DNA from: Clostridia bacterium
GTDB lineage: Bacteria; Bacillota; Clostridia; Oscillospirales; CAG-382
Assembly (NCBI GenBank): GCA_017501055.1
Contig: JAFVXP010000035.1
Location: 1-17,103, forward strand
Direction: 5' to 3'
DNA length: 17,103 bases
Shown: positions 6,959-13,266 of the stretch, piece by piece
Numbering within the stretch: the stretch's first letter is position 1
Layout of the letters: the number at the start of each line of letters is the position of its first letter
The notes under the pieces: generated by a model
Database searches by the model: none
Told to the model about the DNA's origin: nothing
The model's input: only the letters and a program-made list of their open reading frames with translations
Program-made: the position numbers and the translations under genes

Positions 6959-7765
6959 TTATGCGTTTTTATATGCTTTGTTGATCTGCGAGAAGAAAAC
7001 GATCATTGCGATGAATGCCGCAAGGATAAGAGCATACCAGATGAAACCTGCAAATGCAAGAACGAACGGAGCAGCAAGTATTGCATCGAAAATTACAAGA
7101 CCGATACTCTTTCTAAAGAATGCAAGAAGTGCAATTAAGGAAATGATTATTGCGAATACGTAAGCGATAATTTTTACCGTGTTTAATATCTCCAACGCTT
7201 CTTCCATTGAATCAAGCGAATCAAAATCAAACTTTGCTTCGACTTCTTCATCAAGGTCTATATCCGCTACTTCTTCTGCTTGCTTTACAGCCGCAGTAAA
7301 ATTTGAAAGAGTAGGCTTTTCGGCTACATCTTCAATCAAATCAATGAACTTATCAATGGCTTTATAGTCACTGCGGTCAATAACGTCTTCGATTTCGTCA
7401 AGAGTTTCTCTTGCTTCGTCAAAAAGATCTGAGTCTACCTTAAAATCGTCTTCCATTTGCTCAAGTTCAGAATCGTCCATAACTAACGTAACCAAAGGAA
7501 GATCGTAAAAAGCCGTATTGCTTGCAACTATAACGCTTACAAAAACAAGTACAACCGCAACCGCAAAAGAAATTAACGAAAATTTCGCCGCATTCTTAAC
7601 AGATTGGCTTGCTTCTTTTGCAAGAAATTCCTTTTTCTTAAGACCTCTTGCCTTTGCGGAAAGCTGCATTACAGGGGGTTGCTCCTGAGCTTGCATTTGA
7701 TTGCCGCAGGACGGGCATACGGTTGTCTCTTCGGGTAGATTTGTACCGCATTTTGGACAGAACAT
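6959..7765 (-). CDS. Zinc-ribbon membrane protein of unknown function
   Basis: I do not recognise a named family. The 268-residue protein starts MFCPKCGTNLPEETTVCPSCG, a zinc ribbon with Cys3, Cys6, Cys17 and Cys20. A basic linker (KARGLKKK) precedes a first membrane segment at about 62-83. A strongly acidic, helical domain of about 115 residues (84-198, rich in Asp/Glu) follows, then three closely spaced hydrophobic segments (about 199-217, 221-240, 242-258). The positive-inside rule suggests a cytoplasmic ribbon and an extracytoplasmic acidic domain (inference). AAGGAG lies 7 bases before the chosen ATG; the upstream in-frame extension crosses the promoter and is unlikely. The gene is monocistronic, with its own promoter and a terminator on each side. 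Zinc-ribbon membrane proteins are common in Firmicutes and mostly uncharacterised. Confidence 0.85.
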   Translation of the reverse strand: MFCPKCGTNLPEETTVCPSCGNQMQAQEQPPVMQLSAKARGLKKKEFLAKEASQSVKNAAKFSLISFAVAVVLVFVSVIVASNTAFYDLPLVTLVMDDSELEQMEDDFKVDSDLFDEARETLDEIEDVIDRSDYKAIDKFIDLIEDVAEKPTLSNFTAAVKQAEEVADIDLDEEVEAKFDFDSLDSMEEALEILNTVKIIAYVFAIIISLIALLAFFRKSIGLVIFDAILAAPFVLAFAGFIWYALILAAFIAMIVFFSQINKAYKNA

Positions 7766-7785
7766 AACATTTCTCCTTAATTTTA

Positions 7786-7799
7786 GTATGTTAGCATAC
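7786..7799. promoter_or_regulatory. Small inverted repeat in the leader of the zinc-ribbon gene
   Basis: GTATG-N4-CATAC lies between the predicted transcription start (about 7805) and the ribosome site of the zinc-ribbon gene. It is the right size for a half-turn operator or a weak leader hairpin. No other copy was seen in the window, so its function is a guess. Confidence 0.3.
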
Positions 7800-7811
7800 G
7801 CTTGTGATATT

Positions 7812-7840
7812 ACTATACCACATTTATAAACGTTTTTCAA
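7812..7840 (-). promoter_or_regulatory. Promoter of the zinc-ribbon membrane protein gene
   Basis: On the minus strand TTGAAA (7835-7840) and TATAGT (7812-7817) are spaced by 17 bases. It lies immediately downstream of the smsCB terminator (7861-7895), so this gene is transcribed separately from smsCB. Confidence 0.78.
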
Positions 7841-7860
7841 TAAAAAGTTCACATTTACGC

Positions 7861-7895
7861 AAAAAAAGGTTGTTGGAAATTCAACAACCTTTTTT
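7861..7895 (-). terminator. smsCB terminator, copy 2 of the repeated palindrome
   Basis: Stem GGTTGTTG (7868-7875) pairs with 7882-7889, flanked by A7 on the left and T6 on the right. On the minus strand this is a strong intrinsic terminator 28 bases after the smsB stop. The first 33 bases differ from copy 1 (6901-6933) at one position only (T7881 for C6921). Confidence 0.85.
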
Positions 7896-7922
7896 ATTGG
7901 GATGATTTATTGAGGTGATATT

Positions 7923-8843
7923 TTATTCTCCCAAGAAGCCTTCGAGAATCTTTTCTTCGGCTTCTTCTTCGGTAAGACCAAGCGTCATAAGCTTTATAAG
8001 CTGGTCGCCTGCAATTCTTCCGATTGCCGCCTCGTGAACGAGGTTTGCATGGGTATGCTCTGCCGCAACAGCGGGAATAGAGCTTATTTTTGCGTTATCC
8101 ATCAAAATCGAATCGCAACGAACGTGACCGAAGCATTCCGCTCTGCCCGTTATGCAGGGACGGAAGATCTGCTTTGAATCGTTCTGTGCAACCGAACGGG
8201 AGATTATTCTGCCGTTTGCGTTTTCGCCGTCGAGAATAAGGTCCATATCCGATTCTGCAATCTGGTCGCCGTGTGTTAAAAGCTTTTCGGTAACAACGGC
8301 GTTGCCGTCCTTTGCAACGACAATTTTCGTTTTGCGGTAGGTTGAGTCGATACCCTTTATTTGCGTGGTATCCATCTGCACTGTTGAGCCTTCGCCGATA
8401 TACACGACAGTTTCGGGGTTCATAATTTTACCGCCCTTGCCGTCGCCGTCGCCATAGTGACGTTCGGCATAGCGGACTATCGAATTTTTGCCGATATAGA
8501 AGGTATGAACACCGTCGTGACGGGATTCTCCGTCGCCGCAGTTGTGTATACCGCAGCCTGCCATTATCGTAACGTCGCAATCGTCACCGATGAAGAAATC
8601 GTTATAAACGGTTTCCTGATAATCGGTTTCGGTTATAATAACGGGGATATGGACGGTTTCGCCCTTCGTTCCGCTTTTTATATTGATATTAATGCCTTCT
8701 TTATCGGTTTTTGATTCAATACGAACGTTGTCCGTAGAAAATCTGCTTTCCGAACCGCCGTTTTTGCGGATATTATATGCTCCGTTGGGGATAGAATCCA
8801 TAAGAGCAACTTCTTTTAACAGAGTAAAATCGAGTTTATCCAT
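7923..8843 (-). CDS. smsB: SufB/SufD-family scaffold, SmsB-type (SUF-like minimal system)
   Basis: Iron-sulfur cluster assembly scaffold of the SufB/SufD family, 306 residues, much shorter than SufB (about 470-490). It keeps the right-handed beta-helix core and the C-terminal helices. The segment GHVRCDSILMDN followed by LVHEAAIGRI aligns with the SufB active region, placing Cys243 and Glu271 (with His270) at the cluster-building Cys and Glu positions. The end, GDQLIKLMTLGLTEEEAEEKIL, is the family signature that contacts SufC. It starts 3 bases after smsC; no sufS, sufU or sufD is nearby. A lone SufC-SufB pair with this short scaffold fits the SMS system described in archaea and anaerobic bacteria. 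SufB-like is certain; the SMS assignment is likely. The start has a GAAAGGG site. Confidence 0.9.
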   Translation of the reverse strand: MDKLDFTLLKEVALMDSIPNGAYNIRKNGGSESRFSTDNVRIESKTDKEGININIKSGTKGETVHIPVIITETDYQETVYNDFFIGDDCDVTIMAGCGIHNCGDGESRHDGVHTFYIGKNSIVRYAERHYGDGDGKGGKIMNPETVVYIGEGSTVQMDTTQIKGIDSTYRKTKIVVAKDGNAVVTEKLLTHGDQIAESDMDLILDGENANGRIISRSVAQNDSKQIFRPCITGRAECFGHVRCDSILMDNAKISSIPAVAAEHTHANLVHEAAIGRIAGDQLIKLMTLGLTEEEAEEKILEGFLGE

Positions 8844-8846
8844 TGT

Positions 8847-9578
8847 TTAATTGCCCTTTCTCATATATTCACAGCCGATACCGTTGCCGATAAGCTTGGG
8901 GAAAAGCTCGTCCTTCGGTCCACGTTCGGCAATCTTACCGCCCGAAACAACCGCAATCTCGTCTGCGAGCGAGATTATACGTTCCTGGTGGGAGATGACG
9001 ATTATCGTGGATTTTGAGGTATTATGAAGCTCACGGAAGGTTTCTGTGAGCTTTGCGAAAGACCAAAGGTCTATACCTGCTTCGGGCTCGTCAAAAATCA
9101 TAAGTCCGCTTCCGCGTGCAAGAATCGTTGCAATCTCGATTCTCTTAACCTCACCGCCGGACAGAGACGTATCAACTTCTCTGTCAACATAGTCTGCCGC
9201 ACAAAGGCCGACCTTGTTAAGATAGTTACAGCAATCGATTCTCGAAAGCTTTCTTCCGCCCGATGCCAAGGAAAGAAGGTCGCCGACCTTCATACCCGTA
9301 AAGCGGGGAGGGTGCTGGAAACCGTAGCTTATGCCGAGATTTGCCCTGTCGGTTATCGACATATCGGTTATATCGGTTCCGTTCCAGAAGATCTTACCGC
9401 CCGTCGGCTGAACTATACCCGAAACGGCTTTTGCAAGAGTAGTTTTACCGCCGCCGTTGGGGCCGGTAAGCACCAAAAAAGTGCCGTCTTCGACAGTAAG
9501 GTCGATGTTTTTAAGTATATCGATTCGTTCTGCGCCGTCATCGGCAGAGAAACATAGTCCTTTTATTTCAAGCATCAT
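8847..9578 (-). CDS. smsC: SufC-family ATPase, SmsC-type
   Basis: The ABC-type ATPase partner of the SufB-like scaffold; it powers conformational change during Fe-S cluster assembly in the cytoplasm and is not a transporter. In 243 residues it shows Walker A GPNGGGKT (39-46), the Q-loop YGFQHPPRF (Gln88), the signature LSGGEVKR (139-146), Walker B LMIFDEPEAGID (159-170) and the switch His197. FQHPP and DEPEAGID are SufC-type variants. AAGGAG lies 4 bases before the first of two tandem ATGs (7 before the second, at 9575), so the start is uncertain by one codon. It is first in a two-gene operon with smsB. Confidence 0.93.
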   Translation of the reverse strand: MMLEIKGLCFSADDGAERIDILKNIDLTVEDGTFLVLTGPNGGGKTTLAKAVSGIVQPTGGKIFWNGTDITDMSITDRANLGISYGFQHPPRFTGMKVGDLLSLASGGRKLSRIDCCNYLNKVGLCAADYVDREVDTSLSGGEVKRIEIATILARGSGLMIFDEPEAGIDLWSFAKLTETFRELHNTSKSTIIVISHQERIISLADEIAVVSGGKIAERGPKDELFPKLIGNGIGCEYMRKGN

Positions 9579-9605
9579 TCTGCTCCTTTTTATGTTATCC
9601 TTTAT

Positions 9606-9633
9606 ATTTTATCATATAATCGGTTATTGTCAA
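9606..9633 (-). promoter_or_regulatory. Promoter of smsCB
   Basis: On the minus strand TTGACA (9628-9633) and TAAAAT (9606-9611) are separated by 16 bases. It sits directly after the terminator of the preceding gene. I see no clear Fe-S-regulator (IscR- or SufR-type) site beside it. Confidence 0.7.
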
Positions 9634-9648
9634 CTATTTTTGTGATTA

Positions 9649-9681
9649 AAAGGAGTTTTCGTCGAACACGAAAACTCCTTT
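9649..9681 (-). terminator. Terminator of the F5/8-type surface protein gene
   Basis: A perfect 14-bp stem (9649-9662 with 9668-9681) and a five-base loop, followed on the minus strand by a short run of U. It begins 4 bases after the stop codon of the upstream gene and ends just before the smsCB promoter. Confidence 0.85.
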
Positions 9682-9685
9682 GTTA

Positions 9686-10447
9686 TCAATACTCGTTATT
9701 ACGGCTTCTTACAAACAATGCTACCAGCATTGCAAGCGAGGACAAGGCAAGAAGCACAAATGCAAACACTTCCAGATCGTCGCCCGTTTGCGGTTTTTCG
9801 TTTTCGGGTTCGGATTCGGGATCACTGCTTTCGGCTTCGCTTGTATCTTCATCGGCAAAGACGGTTATTTCGTCGATGAAGGTCCATTCTGCTCTCTCGG
9901 GATTGCCGTCGGCATTTGTAAATTCTGCAAGCGGTGTTATGGTTATTCTGACGTATCTGCCCGAAAGACTCCTTGTTTCCACCGTATCGGCATAGGTCTG
10001 CGAAAGACCGCTTTCGGTTTCTTTTGCCGTTGTCAAGGTTCCTGCTTCGCTGTAACCGTCGGCACGGTCGTTTGAGATTTCAAATCGAACGGTTTTTGGT
10101 GCATAGATACCAACGCTTGTTTCGTTAAGATAGCCAATACCCATTTTTGTTATATTCGTATATTCTTTTCCAAGGTCGAGAATTATGACGATATTGCCGT
10201 CGGCATCGACGTTTTCATCGGTAAAGCCGATATAAGCGTTGCTTGAATAATACCCCGTACCACCGTCGGGGATAGTACCGAAAACGCCGTCTGTAAGCTT
10301 CTTTCCGTCGTCGGCATAGGAAGCCGAGGGTGTTGTTATCAAGCTGTAAGACGAACCGTTTGATATAACACTTTCTTCCGCTGCAACGTTGACGGTAAAT
10401 GAAATTAATAGCACTAATGCAATGGTTAATAACAAAAGTTTTTTCAT
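9686..10447 (-). CDS. Secreted F5/8 type C (discoidin-like) domain protein with C-terminal surface anchor
   Basis: A 253-residue exported protein. Residues 1-23 form a signal peptide (MKKLLLLTIALVLLISF, with a likely VNVAA cleavage region). Residues about 30-200 resemble an F5/8 type C or discoidin-like carbohydrate-binding domain: a YADDGKKLTDGVFG segment, DLG (strand core), GIYAPKTVRFEISND and SGRYVRITITP. A Ser/Glu/Asp-rich linker then leads to KPQTGDD (218-224), a hydrophobic segment (about 227-246) and a basic RSR tail. This tail has the layout of a sortase signal, but with Lys in place of the Leu of LPXTG, so sorting is uncertain and the tail could simply be a membrane anchor. No catalytic domain is visible; binding to glycans is inferred. 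The AAGGAAGG site is about 10 bases from the ATG. It is transcribed alone. Confidence 0.85.
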   Translation of the reverse strand: MKKLLLLTIALVLLISFTVNVAAEESVISNGSSYSLITTPSASYADDGKKLTDGVFGTIPDGGTGYYSSNAYIGFTDENVDADGNIVIILDLGKEYTNITKMGIGYLNETSVGIYAPKTVRFEISNDRADGYSEAGTLTTAKETESGLSQTYADTVETRSLSGRYVRITITPLAEFTNADGNPERAEWTFIDEITVFADEDTSEAESSDPESEPENEKPQTGDDLEVFAFVLLALSSLAMLVALFVRSRNNEY

Positions 10448-10497
10448 ATATTATCATTCCTTCCTTTTTCTGTAATATTAATCTTTACATTTTTCTG

Positions 10498-10526
10498 TTG
10501 ATTATTCGCAGATAAAATGGTAAAAT
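10498..10526 (+). promoter_or_regulatory. Probable promoter of the patatin-like gene
   Basis: TTGATT (10498-10503) and TAAAAT (10521-10526) with 17-base spacing. A second -10-like TATAAT at 10530-10535 has no matching -35 and would leave a leader of only about 10 bases. The divergent surface-protein gene shares this 105-base gap, but I see no convincing promoter for it. Confidence 0.6.
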
Positions 10527-10552
10527 TTTTATAATTTATCGAAAGCGGTGGA

Positions 10553-11395
10553 ATGATGAAAACGGGATTGGTTCTTGAAGGCGGCGGTTGCAGAGGTATT
10601 TATACCGCAGGTGTTCTTGACGTATTTTTGGAAAACGGAATTGAGTTTGACGGTGTTATAGGTGTTTCGGCAGGTGCGGCACACGGTTGCTCGTTCGTTT
10701 CCAAGCAAAAGGGCAGAAGCATCGATTATTACACGAAATACTGCAACGACCCCCGTTTTATGAGTATTCGAAGCTGGTTGAAGGAAGGCAACGTCGTTGG
10801 CGTTGATTTCAGCTATCACCAGCTTCCCGAAAAGCTTTGTCCCTATGATTACGACGCTTTTTTGAATTGTAATACAGAGTTTTATTCCGTCGTCACCAAC
10901 TTAGAAACCGCAAAGGCAGAATATATAAAAATAAACGATATGTTTGCCGATATCGATTATATTCGTGCATCGGCATCACTCCCCTATTTTTCACGTATCG
11001 TTGATATTAAGGGCAAGAAATATCTTGACGGCGGTTGTGCCGACAGCGTTCCTATTGATGCTTTTTTGGATATGGGGTTTGACAAAAACGTGGTTATCTT
11101 GACCCGTCCGAATTCATACCGCAAAAAGCCGGAACTTCGTTTTCTTGCAAAGGCTGTCTACCGCAAATATCCCGAATTTGCAAAGCTTCTTCTTAACCGT
11201 CACGAGGAATACAACCGCAACATAGAGCACATTAACGAGCTTGAAAAGGAAGGCAAAATATTTGTTATCCGCCCGAAAGCCGACCTCCATCTCGGCAGGA
11301 TAGAGCATAATGCCGAAAAAATCAAAAACGCCTATGATAAAGGCGTTTTGGACGCAAAGGAATGTGTTTCAAATCTTATTGAATGGCTTAAATAA
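10553..11395 (+). CDS. Patatin-like phospholipase family protein
   Basis: A cytoplasmic lipid acyl hydrolase of the patatin family (RssA/YjjU-like), 280 residues. The oxyanion-hole motif GGGCRG is at 10-15, the nucleophile elbow GVSAG places the catalytic Ser at 39, and YLDGG supplies the catalytic Asp at 159, completing the Ser-Asp dyad. The C-terminal part (PNSYRKKPELRFLAKAVYRKYPEF, then VIRPKADLHLGRIEHN) is typical of the YjjU-type bacterial subgroup. Two tandem ATGs occur; GGTGG (10546-10550) is better spaced for the second at 10556. The gene is monocistronic with its own promoter and terminator. Natural substrate unknown. Confidence 0.92.
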   Translation: MMKTGLVLEGGGCRGIYTAGVLDVFLENGIEFDGVIGVSAGAAHGCSFVSKQKGRSIDYYTKYCNDPRFMSIRSWLKEGNVVGVDFSYHQLPEKLCPYDYDAFLNCNTEFYSVVTNLETAKAEYIKINDMFADIDYIRASASLPYFSRIVDIKGKKYLDGGCADSVPIDAFLDMGFDKNVVILTRPNSYRKKPELRFLAKAVYRKYPEFAKLLLNRHEEYNRNIEHINELEKEGKIFVIRPKADLHLGRIEHNAEKIKNAYDKGVLDAKECVSNLIEWLK

Positions 11396-11414
11396 ATTAT
11401 CCCAACAATAAAAG

Positions 11415-11444
11415 AAAGAACCGTGTTTCCGCACGGTTCTTTTT
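11415..11444. terminator. Bidirectional terminator between patatin-like gene and opp operon
   Basis: An 11-bp stem, AAAGAACCGTG (11415-11425) pairing with 11432-11442, around a six-base loop, with T-rich sequence on the right and A-rich sequence on the left. It lies between two converging genes and can end both the patatin-like transcript and the opp operon. Confidence 0.85.
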
Positions 11445-11446
11445 CA

Positions 11447-11635
11447 TTAAAACAGCAAATATGCCAAAAGGACTATTACGCCCAATGCGAGCAGAGCTGC
11501 AGGGAGAAAAACGAGCAAAGCGGATGTGACCATGGCGAACATATCGCCCTTTTCGAGTCCTCCGTTTGCGTTTATCTCGTCACGGAGCGCTTTTTCCTTT
11601 TCGGGATCGAACTTTTTAAGACGCTTGAAAAGCAT
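11447..11635 (-). CDS. Small single-span membrane protein, last gene of the opp operon
   Basis: A 62-residue protein I cannot name. Residues 1-30 are charged (MLFKRLKKFDPEKEKALRDE), consistent with a cytoplasmic amphipathic head. Residues about 34-62 form one long hydrophobic stretch (MFAMVTSALLVFLPAALLAL and on to LLAYLLF). The ATG follows the oppF stop by 2 bases, and the frame ends 2 bases before the operon terminator stem, so it fills the space exactly, which argues for a real gene. The ribosome site is weak (GGAAG about 12 bases upstream), suggesting translational coupling to oppF. A role as an accessory subunit of the transporter is inference from position. Confidence 0.7.
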   Translation of the reverse strand: MLFKRLKKFDPEKEKALRDEINANGGLEKGDMFAMVTSALLVFLPAALLALGVIVLLAYLLF

Positions 11636-11637
11636 AA

Positions 11638-13266
11638 TTATCTCGCTTCCAACGAATCTTTGGAAATATCAAAGAGATAGTTTCCTTCAGAATCGATCTT
11701 CTTATCAAGGAAGTGGCAGGCAACGAAATGTCCGGGGCTTACTTCCACCGTAGGAGGCGGAACACGCTTACATTTATCGCAAGCCATATAGCAACGGGTG
11801 TGGAATTTACATCCGTCCGGCGGTTTGATCGGGCTGGGGATATTACCCTCGAGAATGATGCGTTCCTTTTTAACTGCTTCGGTATCTGTTGTAGGAATCG
11901 AAGAAAGGAGCGCAACGGTATAGGGATGGCGGGGGTCAGCAAAAACTTCCTCTGCCGTGCCAAGCTCGACAATATTACCAAGATACATAACGCCGATTCT
12001 GTCGGAGATATATCTAACGACAGAAAGGTCGTGCGAGATGAAGAGATAGGTGAGGTTTTCCTTTTCCTTAAGCTCTTCAAGAAGGTTTATGATCTGCGAC
12101 TGGATAGAAACGTCAAGCGCAGAAACACATTCGTCACAAACGATAAACTTCGGTTTTACCGCAAGCGCACGTGCGATACAGATACGCTGTCTTTGACCGC
12201 CGGAGAACTGGTGGGGATAACGGTGAAGCATATAGTCCTGAAGACCGCATTGATTCATAACGTCAAGGATATATTGCTTCATCTGGGGTGCGCCCGGCTT
12301 GAAGAATTTATGCGTTGTAAGACCTTCACCGATGATCTGACCGATAGTCATACGGGGGTTGAGAGAAGAATACGGGTCCTGGAAGATGATCTGAATATCC
12401 TTACGGAGAATACGCATTTCGGAATACTTAAGACGGGAAAGGTCGATACCGTCGTCGAGCATATCCTCGTATTTCTTAAATTCTTCGTTATCCGCATATC
12501 TTGCACGGAGAGCGTCAAGCTCGTTTTTAGCGTTATCGCATTCTGCCTTTGCAGATTCAACGTTAGGAAGGAATTTTTCCTTCTTTGCGGCAAATGATGC
12601 CGCTTTTTTGTTTGCCTTCTGAATCTTCTTGTCGGCATTCTTTATTGTGCCGTCAAGCTCAATCTCTTTTGCAAGTGCTTCAAAGAAAGCAATTTCACCT
12701 TCGATATTGCGAAGCTCTTCATTAAGCTTGCAAAGCTTTACGTTTGCTTTGTGGAGCTTCAAAAGTGCTTTTGCACCTTCGGTGCAATCGTCAAGCGCAA
12801 AGAATCCGCCCAATACCTTAACGATATTCCGGAAAGCGGTTTCTGCTTCTGCAACCGCAAGGTTTTTGTTCTGGTGCTGGAAGAAGGTCGCTTCTTCGCC
12901 TGCAACGTCACATTCGGCAACAAGAGCCTTTGCCTTGTCGTCCATCTTTTTCCATTTTGCAATAAGCTTTGTAGCGTTTTCAAGGGTCTTGCCAACGTAC
13001 TTAGGCGCAAAATCGGAAAGAGTTCTGCCGTAATAGAGCGTGCTTCCTGCCGTTTGATCGTAAAGCTGAAGAATGGTACGTCCCAACGTGGATTTACCGC
13101 AGCCCGATTCACCAACCAAGCCGAAGGTCTCGCCGTTTTGAATATCGATCGTTATTTCCTCATTCGCACGAACGTAAAGCTGTTGACGCTGAAAAATGCT
13201 TGATTTTGCAACAGGGAAATATTTTTTAAGATTCTTGATCGACAAGAGCGTGTTTGTGTTCTTCAC
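11638..13266 (-). CDS. oppF: Oligopeptide/dipeptide ABC transporter ATPase OppF with large helical insertion
   Basis: One of two cytoplasmic ATPases that drive peptide import. At 542 residues it is far longer than the usual 310-330. Core motifs are intact: Walker A GESGCGKST (52-60), Q-loop IIFQDPYSSLNPR (293-305, Gln296), signature FSGGQRQR (354-361), Walker B FIVCDECVSALD (374-385) and switch His412. The C-terminal oligopeptide-transporter domain carries Cys486, Cys492, Cys499 and Cys517, the pattern that binds a 4Fe-4S cluster in some homologues. The extra length lies at about residues 85-280, between Walker A and the Q-loop. The start is GTG (13264-13266), with AGGAGG 9 bases upstream inside oppD, so the two genes overlap by 41 bases. 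It pairs with OppD. Confidence 0.93.
   Translation of the reverse strand: MKNTNTLLSIKNLKKYFPVAKSSIFQRQQLYVRANEEITIDIQNGETFGLVGESGCGKSTLGRTILQLYDQTAGSTLYYGRTLSDFAPKYVGKTLENATKLIAKWKKMDDKAKALVAECDVAGEEATFFQHQNKNLAVAEAETAFRNIVKVLGGFFALDDCTEGAKALLKLHKANVKLCKLNEELRNIEGEIAFFEALAKEIELDGTIKNADKKIQKANKKAASFAAKKEKFLPNVESAKAECDNAKNELDALRARYADNEEFKKYEDMLDDGIDLSRLKYSEMRILRKDIQIIFQDPYSSLNPRMTIGQIIGEGLTTHKFFKPGAPQMKQYILDVMNQCGLQDYMLHRYPHQFSGGQRQRICIARALAVKPKFIVCDECVSALDVSIQSQIINLLEELKEKENLTYLFISHDLSVVRYISDRIGVMYLGNIVELGTAEEVFADPRHPYTVALLSSIPTTDTEAVKKERIILEGNIPSPIKPPDGCKFHTRCYMACDKCKRVPPPTVEVSPGHFVACHFLDKKIDSEGNYLFDISKDSLEAR
12427..13014 (-). other. Region encoding the extra helical domain of OppF (residues about 85-280)
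   Basis: In an ordinary OppF about ten residues join the strand after Walker A (here LYYGRTLSD) to the LRKDIQIIFQD strand. Here about 195 residues intervene. They are rich in Lys, Glu and Ala with heptad-like spacing (for example ANVKLCKLNEELRNIEGEI and later KNELDALRARYADNEEF), suggesting long antiparallel helices or a coiled coil. Base composition resembles the rest of the gene. Boundaries are estimates to about ten residues. Confidence 0.8.

Noticed and set aside
7766..7852. Longer start for the zinc-ribbon protein
   Set aside because: The extension would cross the -10 and -35 boxes of the gene's own promoter; the ATG at 7765 has AAGGAG and leads straight into the zinc ribbon.
11713..12597. 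Plus-strand open frame of 294 codons opposite oppF
   Set aside because: Shadow frame across both the ATPase core and the inserted region; no motif, no ribosome site.
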